Positions 1 through 5,003 of a stretch of 5,003 nucleotides of DNA are shown piece after piece. The DNA is from Ignavibacteria bacterium (lineage in GTDB: Bacteria; Bacteroidota; Ignavibacteria; Ignavibacteriales; Ignavibacteriaceae), in assembly GCA_030648225.1 (NCBI GenBank), contig JAUSIA010000442.1, positions 1-5,003 of the forward strand. The letters are read 5' to 3'. The notes under the pieces were generated by a model. The model searched no databases. It saw only the letters and a program-made list of their open reading frames with translations, and was not told the origin of the DNA. The stretch's first letter is position 1; each line of letters starts with the position of its first letter. A program made the position numbers and the translations under genes.

Positions 1-854
1 TGATAAACACCATGAGCTTTAACCACATCTGAAAGTCTTTGAATAGATTCATCGGCGATTATGGGTAATGGAGAATTTTCTGTTACCCATGCAATATCAT
101 CAATCATTTCTTTCGGCATGGGCTGTTCAACAAATTCAACATTTTTATCTTTAAGCCAATAGATCATATCGAGTGCAAATTGTTTATCTTTCCATCCCTG
201 GTTAACATCAACAGTAAGAGGTTTATCAGTTACAGAACGGATTGTCTCGATCATCTCCTTATCATTTTCTCTTCCAAGCTTTACTTTTAATATTTTATAT
301 ATATCTGCCTCTTTCACTTTTTGTCTTACAACATCTGGTGTATCTATTCCTATAGTAAAAGAAGTGTAAGGCGTTTTATCCTTATCAAATCCCCAGATTG
401 CATGCCAGGGTTTATTCATCAGCTTTCCAACAAGGTCGTGCAAAGCTATATCAACAGATGCTTTTGCAGCAGTATTTTTTTCATCAATTGAATCAACATA
501 ATTAAGAATATTTTCCAGTTCAAAAGGATTATCAAACTGCTCAAGTTTTACTTTAGAAAGAAATGCTGCAGCAGTTTCCTGGGATTCACCAAGATAAGGC
601 GGCATTGAAGCTTCTCCATATCCCGTTACTCCGTCATATTCAATTTCGGTAAGCATAACGGGAGTTGTTGTACGGGAACTTGTAGCAATTGTAAATACAT
701 GTTTTAACTCAAGAGTATAAGGTTTGAAAGATAATTTCATTTTTCCACTTCTTTTTTTTACGTTTGAAAAAATATTCGGGGTATAACTACTTGTTAATGC
801 GGAACCGGCAAGCAAGCCGCTTGTCTTTAGAAAATTTCTTCTGTTCTGTTTCAT
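1..854 (-). CDS. Dipeptide epimerase (enolase superfamily), Tat-exported, C-terminus cut by window edge
   Basis: The visible 284 residues match the L-Ala-D/L-Glu-type dipeptide epimerases, which invert the alpha carbon of a dipeptide residue, typically in murein-peptide recycling. An N-terminal capping region carries FTIATSSRTTTP (about 53-64) and GYGEASMPPYLGES (about 80-93). The barrel shows the catalytic KxK pair (K190/K192) and metal ligands D216 (DVNQGW), E243 (VEQP) and D268 (ADES), spaced as in the family. The last barrel strands, with the opposing catalytic lysine and the substrate-binding DxD motif, lie beyond the left edge; about 80-110 residues are missing. The start at 854 is preceded by AAGGA and opens with a twin-arginine leader, MKQNRRNFLK, followed by a hydrophobic stretch, suggesting periplasmic export. 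M39 (MKLSFKPYTLELKH) would be the natural start of a cytosolic form. Family assignment is firm; exact dipeptide specificity cannot be read here. The frame is unbroken and divergent from the next gene. Confidence 0.92.
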   Translation of the reverse strand, partial: MKQNRRNFLKTSGLLAGSALTSSYTPNIFSNVKKRSGKMKLSFKPYTLELKHVFTIATSSRTTTPVMLTEIEYDGVTGYGEASMPPYLGESQETAAAFLSKVKLEQFDNPFELENILNYVDSIDEKNTAAKASVDIALHDLVGKLMNKPWHAIWGFDKDKTPYTSFTIGIDTPDVVRQKVKEADIYKILKVKLGRENDKEMIETIRSVTDKPLTVDVNQGWKDKQFALDMIYWLKDKNVEFVEQPMPKEMIDDIAWVTENSPLPIIADESIQRLSDVVKAHGVY

Positions 855-875
855 ATTTTCCTTCAGTTTTTACCA

Positions 876-900
876 ATACTACCCCTTAAAGGGATAGTAT
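876..900. promoter_or_regulatory. 25-bp near-perfect palindrome, possible operator
   Basis: Two 12-bp arms surround a single central base (888). The outer half-sites read ATACTA and TAGTAT, and the inner arms are CCCCTT and AAAGGG. Eleven of twelve pairs match; the exception is C882/A894. It lies 21 bp upstream of the epimerase ATG and overlaps the transcription start expected from the TATAAT at 910-905. That position suits a repressor operator or a 5' mRNA hairpin. It is not followed by a T-run on either strand, so it is a poor intrinsic terminator. Alternatively it is another member of the palindrome family seen at 2789-2995, since its centre also pairs CCCTT with AAGGG. Confidence 0.45.
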
Positions 901-904
901 CGTG

Positions 905-910
905 ATTATA
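905..910 (-). promoter_or_regulatory. Candidate -10 box of the epimerase gene
   Basis: The minus strand reads a perfect TATAAT here, 50 bp upstream of the epimerase ATG. Transcription would start near 898 and give a leader of about 45 nt. No convincing -35 hexamer lies 16-18 bp upstream (the bases there are AT-rich, such as AATATA), so the call rests on the -10 alone. Perfect TATAAT matches arise by chance in such AT-rich DNA. Confidence 0.35.
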
Positions 911-1141
911 TATTTTTGTACTTTAAATATATTGAGTAATAAAAGAGATTTAAAGGATAAGTTGAATTTATTTTCAGAAACTGCTTACTTTTATGAGAGC
1001 AAAAAGACAGAATAATTGCTAAATGGTTAGTGGACTCTAATCACAAAATTCCTTGCTTCAAAAATTTAAGTATTGCAAAAGCGTAAAATAAAATTTAATT
1101 TGCTGTCAGTTTTTAACAGGCATTATTCACATAAAAAGTCG

Positions 1142-1146
1142 AGGAG
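1142..1146 (+). promoter_or_regulatory. Ribosome binding site fixing the start at 1151
   Basis: AGGAG ends 4 nt before the ATG at 1151. This site, plus the signal peptide that begins exactly at that ATG, decides the start against the upstream in-frame TTG at 1073, which has no purine-rich site before it. Confidence 0.7.
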
Positions 1147-1150
1147 AGCT

Positions 1151-2788
1151 ATGAGAAAACATCTTACCATTTTTCTTTTCTTGTCATTAATAATAGGCCT
1201 TAATGCACAAGATGTATTTCAAAGAGTATCAACTATACCAACATCTCAATATGAAGAAGGTGGATTCGGTGGTATAATTCCAGGGGTTGATTTTGATGGA
1301 GACGGCTGGCCGGAAATTTACCTTTGCAACACAAACATGATTGACAGAGATAATGAAGTAATTCCCAGGATATATAAGTTTGAATGGAATGGTGCTTCCT
1401 GGGATTCTGTTTGGGGAGCTACAATATCAGGTCAAGCTCAAAATACATGGCATGGTTTTACATGGGGGGATCTTGATGATGATGGAAAACCCGAGATAAT
1501 CTGGGGTCCTCCTAACTTTCCAGGTCATCCAACCATTCCTAATCCAGATCCATGGCGTATCATAGTCTTTGAAGTTGTCGGTGACGGCAGTGATAATTTA
1601 GGGGTTGATGATGGATTTGGAAGTTTTCTCCCAAATGCAGCCACTACAATTGTTGATGATGATAATTTTAATTTGAGATCTATTAGTACTAAAGTGCTGG
1701 ATATTGATTCTGACGGAACAGATGAAATACTTTTTGCAGATCAGGCTGTGGATTATCATTTTGGAGTGCTATCTGTTGATGACATTCCCGATCTGGGTGG
1801 AGGTGGAGAAACCTGGACAGTTGAAGCAAGCGGACTCGGTGATCCTATTTTAACTGGTACCGGAAATAAGTGGGATTTAGCTGTAGTTGATAATGTTATT
1901 TACCTGTTTGCTCAAAGCGGTATCGTTTACCCGGTTAAATATGATAGTGGAACATGGACATCTTTACCTGGTCAAACCAGTCTTGCTGCTTATGGTTCTT
2001 TCAAGGGTTCTGTCACAGCCGATCTTAATGATGATGGTACTGATGAAGTTATTCTTGGAAGCTGGTTTACCGGCGGAAAAGTTGTAGTACTAAGTCAGGT
2101 TGCAGATACATTAGTCCCCTATGAGGTTGCTAATCTCACATCCCTTGGTGCAACAAGACTGAATGGTGCAGCTAAGGGCGATCTTGATAATGACGGAAAT
2201 TGGGATTTTGTTTTTGGAACACGACCTCCAAGTACCCCAAATAATTCAGTGTATCGCGTTGAATTTCAAGGTGGTGATTATACAGATTCTGCAAATTATG
2301 TATCATCAAATATTGATTCCTTTTTAGTGCCATCTCCAGGCGGAACCGGTGGCCAGCTGGATGTTATTTCAATTGGTAATGTTGATGGAGATTCTTCTGA
2401 CGAAGTAATTTATACTCAGGGATACACAAGAGGAGTATCTAATGATACAACTGCAGATGTCGCAGTTCTGGATATAAATCATACCCCAGTAAGTGTAAAA
2501 CTTGTTGATGATAATATTCCGGATGAATTCTATCTTAATCAGAATTATCCAAATCCATTCAACCCTTCAACGACAATTAAATTTGGCTTAACTACTGAAA
2601 TGGCTGTTGAGCTGAAAGTCTTTGATGCTTTAGGACAGGAAGTTATGACTTTGATTGATTCACAATTAATGAAAGCCGGTTCATACAATGTTAATTTTAA
2701 TGCTTCCAATCTCGCAAGCGGTACTTATGTTTACAGGTTGAAAGCTGGTGATAATGTTTCATCAAAGAAAATGATATTGCTGAAGTAA
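1151..2788 (+). CDS. Secreted FG-GAP/VCBS beta-propeller protein with T9SS type A sorting domain
   Basis: The product is 545 residues from the ATG at 1151. Residues 1-19 are a Sec signal peptide (MRKHLTIFLFLSLIIGLNA, likely cleaved before QDVF). Six acidic DxDxDG-type loops follow: VDFDGDGWPE (46-55), GDLDDDGKPE (106-115), LDIDSDGTDE (183-192), ADLNDDGTDE (290-299), GDLDNDGNWD (343-352) and the divergent GNVDGDSSDE (409-418). Such FG-GAP/VCBS repeats bind Ca2+ and build integrin-alpha-like propeller blades. WDLAVVDNVIYLFAQ (241-255) may be a further blade that lacks the loop. Residues 461-545 form the C-terminal sorting domain, with YLNQNYPNPFNPST, a central VFDALGQEV strand, GTYVYRL and the terminal KMILLK. 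In T9SS hosts this domain directs outer-membrane passage, with release or surface anchoring. No catalytic domain is recognisable, so the role is unknown; adhesion or polymer binding is a guess. It stands alone, followed by a hairpin terminator about 130 bp downstream. Confidence 0.9.
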   Translation: MRKHLTIFLFLSLIIGLNAQDVFQRVSTIPTSQYEEGGFGGIIPGVDFDGDGWPEIYLCNTNMIDRDNEVIPRIYKFEWNGASWDSVWGATISGQAQNTWHGFTWGDLDDDGKPEIIWGPPNFPGHPTIPNPDPWRIIVFEVVGDGSDNLGVDDGFGSFLPNAATTIVDDDNFNLRSISTKVLDIDSDGTDEILFADQAVDYHFGVLSVDDIPDLGGGGETWTVEASGLGDPILTGTGNKWDLAVVDNVIYLFAQSGIVYPVKYDSGTWTSLPGQTSLAAYGSFKGSVTADLNDDGTDEVILGSWFTGGKVVVLSQVADTLVPYEVANLTSLGATRLNGAAKGDLDNDGNWDFVFGTRPPSTPNNSVYRVEFQGGDYTDSANYVSSNIDSFLVPSPGGTGGQLDVISIGNVDGDSSDEVIYTQGYTRGVSNDTTADVAVLDINHTPVSVKLVDDNIPDEFYLNQNYPNPFNPSTTIKFGLTTEMAVELKVFDALGQEVMTLIDSQLMKAGSYNVNFNASNLASGTYVYRLKAGDNVSSKKMILLK

Positions 2789-2791
2789 TTT

Positions 2792-2820
2792 AAAAAAGTC
2801 CCTCTTTAGTAAAGAGGGAC
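2792..2820 (-). terminator. Hairpin with minus-strand T-run (left end of element)
   Basis: GTCCCTCTTT (2798-2807) pairs perfectly with AAAGAGGGAC (2811-2820) around an AGT loop. Six A precede it, so minus-strand RNA would have a hairpin followed by U6, an intrinsic terminator shape. On the plus strand there is no following U-run, so it is not a good terminator for the propeller gene, whose stop codon ends at 2788. No minus-strand gene is visible to its right, so termination may be incidental to its being an element end. Confidence 0.45.
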
Positions 2821-2822
2821 AT

Positions 2823-2836
2823 CCCGCCATGGCGGG
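2823..2836. repeat. Perfect 14-bp palindrome CCCGCCATGGCGGG
   Basis: This is a fully self-complementary GC-rich 14-mer two bases after the left hairpin of the inverted-repeat element. It is followed by AAGGGAGATTT, a string echoed after the CCCGC/GCGGG hairpin at 3108-3121 (ATGGAGATTT). The two therefore look like variants of one module. Confidence 0.5.
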
Positions 2837-2921
2837 AAGGGAGATTTGTTGCACGTACCAAATGACAGGTTTATTCATTATTTGTTAGCGGGAATCCCTC
2901 TGTCCCCACTTCGTTGAGACT

Positions 2922-2952
2922 GTCTCCCTTTGCTAAAGGGAGACTTTTTTTC
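2922..2952 (+). terminator. Intrinsic terminator downstream of the propeller gene
   Basis: GTCTCCCTTT (2922-2931) pairs perfectly with AAAGGGAGAC (2935-2944) around a GCT loop, followed directly by eight T (2945-2952). This is a textbook rho-independent terminator on the plus strand and separates the propeller gene from the receptor gene. It also forms the right end of the inverted-repeat element. Confidence 0.7.
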
Positions 2953-2966
2953 ATATTGTAGCTATC

Positions 2967-2995
2967 GCAGCACAGATTACTAATCTGTGCTGCGT
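2967..2995. repeat. Perfect hairpin, 13-bp stem and ACT loop
   Basis: CGCAGCACAGATT (2967-2979) and AATCTGTGCTGCG (2983-2995) are exact reverse complements around ACT. No T-run follows on either strand, so it is not an ordinary intrinsic terminator. Its centre on the minus strand, ATTAGTAAT, resembles the TTTAGYAAA centres of the two hairpins just upstream. It may be a REP-like palindrome or an operator; function is unknown. Confidence 0.5.
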
Positions 2996-3107
2996 TCATA
3001 AAATTATCAGGAGAAATTAAAGATTTTTTCTACAGTTTTTAACTAATGAACAGACTAATCCTTTTTAACACCACCCTATTATCTAATTCTTTTATTATCA
3101 TCTATTT

Positions 3108-3121
3108 CCCGCAAAAGCGGG
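3108..3121. repeat. Small CCCGC-AAAA-GCGGG hairpin in the receptor leader
   Basis: A 5-bp GC stem with an AAAA loop ends 22 bp before the receptor ATG, in otherwise AT-rich DNA. With the following ATGGAGATTT it resembles the palindrome module at 2823-2846. It may be a repeat fragment or a 5'-UTR structure that leaves the ribosome site free. Confidence 0.4.
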
Positions 3122-3134
3122 ATGGAGATTTAAT

Positions 3135-3138
3135 GAGG
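3135..3138 (+). promoter_or_regulatory. Ribosome binding site of the receptor gene
   Basis: GAGG lies 5 nt before the ATG at 3144 and agrees with the signal peptide that begins there. Confidence 0.5.
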
Positions 3139-3143
3139 TTACA

Positions 3144-5003
3144 ATGAAGAGAAGATTACTTTTATTTATTCCCTTTCTGTTAACAATAATTTTATCAGGA
3201 AATATTTTTGCAGGTGTAACAGGAAAAATAGCCGGGAAAGTTACTGAAGCTCAATCCGGTGAACCGCTTATAGGAATTAATATAATCATCGAAGGAACAA
3301 CACAGGGCGCTGCAACCGGACTTGACGGCACTTACATAATAAATAATGTTCAGCCCGGAACCTATAATCTTGTTTTTTCCGGTGTGGGTTATCAGAAGAA
3401 GATTGTTACTAATGTAACTGTATCCAGTGATTTCACAACAAATATTGATGTTGTATTATCTTCAGAAGCAATTGGTCTTGAAACTATTGTTGTAGAAGCA
3501 ACAAAACCTTTAATAAGAAAAGATCTGACTTCCTCTCACACTACAATAGATAATACTCAGATCGAAACTCTTCCTGTAGAAAGCATTGAGCAGATTTTAT
3601 CTCTTCAGGCAGGTATTACAAAAGGTGCAGGAGGAGAGTTACACATTCGGGGAGGAAGATCAAATGAAATTGCTTACAATGTTAATGGTGTTTCTATTAA
3701 TAACCTTTTTTCAAGAACTGATGAGGATGGAGACTTTATAGGAACAAGCAGGAATGTACAAATTTCAACAAATGCTATACAGGAATTATCGGTAGTTAGC
3801 GGAACATTTAATGCTGAATATGGAAATGCCCTGAGCGGAATTGTGAACACTATTACTAAAGAAGGAGGAAGCAAGTATAAAGGCAGTATCTCTTATTATA
3901 CGGGAGATTATTTAAGCACCAATGATGATATTTTTTTAAATATAGCTGATCTGAGTATTATTAATAACCAGGTAGCAGAAGGTACATTTGGCGGCCCCAT
4001 TCCATTTACTGATGATGTACTTACTTTTTTCTTATCTGGAAGATATGATTATGATAGAGGATATTTATACGGGCTAAGGCAACATACTATTTATGATTCA
4101 GTGTTTAGAAGTGTAAACGATCCAAATGATATCAGGTTATCTCAAACAGGGGATAATTCAATTGTATCAATGAATCCTTCAAAGGATTATAATCTTACAG
4201 GTAAGTTTACAATTAAACCTTTTTCAACTCTTAAGCTTAATTATAATGTTGTTTATTCTAACTCGGAATGGCAGACTTATAATCACGATTATAAATATAA
4301 TCCCGATGCAAATTACAATCGTTTAGAATGGGGTTTAATTAATTCATTTGAAATAAGACATGCTTTAAGCGGCAGCACTTTTTATTCATTACTCGGTTCT
4401 TACAGCATTTATGATTTTAAAAGATATTTATTCCCATTGCTTGATCAGAGTGGTAATGAAGTAACCTATCGCCCGGGTATGGGCTTGGATGGACTTCATG
4501 CTGATCCAAGGTATCAACCGGAACATAAAGATAACAAGGTTTCTCCGTACACTTTTGCATCAGGAGGGACACTTGATGAACATTTTTATCAAAGATCAAA
4601 TTCTTATGAAGTAAAGTTTGATATAACAAGCCAGGTAACTAATCAGCACGAAATAAAATTTGGTATTAAAGGTAAACATGATATAATGGATTTCGAGGAA
4701 TTTGAAGTTCAGCGTAATTCAACTCAATATTTAACTCCCACGATTTTAGGACCAGAGACAAATTCACATGATCTTTATATAAAAAAACCTGTTCAGTATT
4801 CTGCATACATCCAGGATAAAATGGAATTTACAAGCATGATTATTAATGCCGGTTTGAGGTTTGATTATTTTGATTCCCAATCCCAGCATGCACCTGATAT
4901 TAACACTCCCAGAAGTAACTTTCAGGATGCCGATGCAAAAACCATGGTTAGTCCAAGAATCGGAATATCATTTCCAATAACAGATAGAGGAATTATCCAT
5001 TTT
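3144..5003 (+). CDS. TonB-dependent outer-membrane receptor with N-terminal carboxypeptidase-regulatory-like domain, C-terminus cut by window edge
   Basis: The frame is open from ATG 3144 to the right edge: 620 residues, no stop. Residues 1-23 are a signal peptide (cut after NIFA). Residues 24-110 form a CarboxypepD_reg-like beta-sandwich: GKVTEAQSGEPLIGINIIIEG, then GAATGLDGTYIINNVQPGTYNL. ETIVVEA (113-119) resembles a TonB box. The plug follows (about 120-243), with LPVESIEQILSLQAGI (143-158), LHIRGGRSNEIAYNVNGV (166-183) and EYGNALSGIVNTITKEGG (225-242). The beta-barrel then begins, with the FGGPIPF motif (282-288) typical of Oar-like receptors and aromatic-rich amphipathic strands. Relatives usually run about 900-1000 residues, so roughly a third is missing. 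Such proteins use TonB-ExbBD energy to move a ligand across the outer membrane. The substrate is unknown, and whether a SusD-like partner follows is outside the window. Confidence 0.92.
   Translation, partial: MKRRLLLFIPFLLTIILSGNIFAGVTGKIAGKVTEAQSGEPLIGINIIIEGTTQGAATGLDGTYIINNVQPGTYNLVFSGVGYQKKIVTNVTVSSDFTTNIDVVLSSEAIGLETIVVEATKPLIRKDLTSSHTTIDNTQIETLPVESIEQILSLQAGITKGAGGELHIRGGRSNEIAYNVNGVSINNLFSRTDEDGDFIGTSRNVQISTNAIQELSVVSGTFNAEYGNALSGIVNTITKEGGSKYKGSISYYTGDYLSTNDDIFLNIADLSIINNQVAEGTFGGPIPFTDDVLTFFLSGRYDYDRGYLYGLRQHTIYDSVFRSVNDPNDIRLSQTGDNSIVSMNPSKDYNLTGKFTIKPFSTLKLNYNVVYSNSEWQTYNHDYKYNPDANYNRLEWGLINSFEIRHALSGSTFYSLLGSYSIYDFKRYLFPLLDQSGNEVTYRPGMGLDGLHADPRYQPEHKDNKVSPYTFASGGTLDEHFYQRSNSYEVKFDITSQVTNQHEIKFGIKGKHDIMDFEEFEVQRNSTQYLTPTILGPETNSHDLYIKKPVQYSAYIQDKMEFTSMIINAGLRFDYFDSQSQHAPDINTPRSNFQDADAKTMVSPRIGISFPITDRGIIHF

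Larger units (their letters stand above)
855..1150. other. Divergent intergenic region
   Basis: This 296-bp AT-rich gap separates the divergent epimerase and beta-propeller genes. The left end holds the palindrome and -10 box described separately. TATTTTTG at 911-918 fits the Bacteroidota -7 consensus TAnnTTTG on the plus strand, but it has no TTG partner at the right distance and is 233 bp from the next ATG. A weak alternative for the plus-strand gene is TTGCAA (1073-1078) with TAATTT (1096-1101), spacer 17 bp, which would give a leader of about 40 nt. Neither is convincing. An in-frame TTG at 1073 could extend the next gene by 26 residues, but that extension is basic, polar and not signal-like. 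No RNA gene is visible. Confidence 0.6.
2792..2952. repeat. Composite inverted-repeat element (MITE/REPIN-like candidate)
   Basis: The element is bounded by A6 plus a hairpin on the left (2792-2820) and a hairpin plus T8 on the right (2922-2952). The right end, read on the minus strand, matches the left: A-tract, GTC, a 10-bp stem, a 3-nt loop with core TTTAGYAAA, then GAC. Over the 23-nt hairpins five positions differ. Four of them form two compensatory base-pair swaps (C-G to T-A and T-A to C-G) and one lies in the loop, so both stems stay perfect. The interior holds the palindrome CCCGCCATGGCGGG (2823-2836), a related GCGGGAATCCC (2888-2898), and ATTTGTT twice (2844-2850, 2880-2886). No ORF of note lies inside. 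This looks like a dispersed non-autonomous element, but copy number cannot be judged from one window. Confidence 0.55.
2996..3143 (+). other. AT-rich leader region of the receptor gene
   Basis: This stretch must hold the receptor promoter if the T8 terminator at 2945-2952 works. TATTAT at 3077-3082 could be a -10, but no -35 hexamer matches upstream and no TAnnTTTG box is present. The only structure is the CCCGC/GCGGG hairpin at 3108-3121. A 33-codon reading frame (3046-3147) has no ribosome site and is not called as a gene. Confidence 0.4.

Noticed and set aside
1073..1150. In-frame 26-codon extension of the propeller gene from TTG at 1073
   Set aside because: It has no ribosome site, its residues are basic and polar, and it would bury the clear signal peptide starting at 1151, which has AGGAG before it.
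1887..2087. 66-codon plus-strand frame inside the propeller gene
   Set aside because: It is an out-of-frame shadow of the propeller CDS, with a low-complexity Leu/Met-rich translation and no family resemblance.
2844..2886. 7-bp direct repeat ATTTGTT flanking 29 bp inside the inverted-repeat element, as a possible target-site duplication
   Set aside because: The repeat is short and AT-rich, and the enclosed 29 bp shows no inverted ends, so there is no support for a nested insertion.
2792..2995. CRISPR array
   Set aside because: The repeats are inverted hairpins of differing sequence and irregular spacing, not direct repeats with unique spacers.
3046..3147. 33-codon frame whose stop overlaps the receptor start (ATGA), encoding a short hydrophobic peptide
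   Set aside because: The overlap hinted at translational coupling, but there is no ribosome site before its ATG and the frame runs through the CCCGC/GCGGG hairpin. It is probably chance in AT-rich DNA.
3674..3874. 66-codon minus-strand frame inside the receptor gene
   Set aside because: It is antisense to the conserved plug domain, which fully explains this sequence.
4417..4629. 70-codon minus-strand frame inside the receptor gene
   Set aside because: It is antisense to the receptor barrel; no ribosome site or recognisable product.

Overview
The window carries three protein genes separated by two non-coding stretches. It reads like AT-rich chromosomal DNA from a member of the Bacteroidota/Chlorobi/Ignavibacteriota group. 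The best guess is Ignavibacteriota (Ignavibacteria/Melioribacter-like). This rests on a type IX secretion (T9SS) C-terminal sorting domain with the YPNPFNPST signature, a TonB-dependent receptor with an N-terminal carboxypeptidase-regulatory-like domain, and a Tat-exported dipeptide epimerase. Taxonomy is inferred from family style only.

Layout: (1) 1-854, minus strand: an enolase-superfamily dipeptide epimerase with a Tat leader. Its start is in the window and its C-terminus runs off the left edge. (2) 855-1150: a divergent intergenic region with a good -10 box for the epimerase and a 25-bp near-perfect palindrome at the predicted transcription start. (3) 1151-2788, plus strand: a secreted protein with six calcium-binding FG-GAP/VCBS-type motifs and a T9SS sorting domain. 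(4) 2789-3143: a gene-free stretch rich in palindromes. It holds an element of about 160 bp bounded by two related hairpins in inverted orientation whose differences are compensatory, then a perfect 13-bp-stem hairpin, then a small CCCGC/GCGGG hairpin just before the next gene. (5) 3144 to the right edge, plus strand: a TonB-dependent outer-membrane receptor. Its N-terminus is complete and about 620 residues are visible.

All three products are predicted to leave the cytoplasm: to the periplasm (epimerase), the cell surface or outside (beta-propeller protein) and the outer membrane (receptor). No operon is evident. The first two genes diverge, and the second and third are separated by a likely terminator and repeats. 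A joint role in scavenging peptides or polymers is possible but not shown by the sequence. The three genes look like ordinary members of known families. The least explained part of the window is the repeat-rich gap at 2789-3143.
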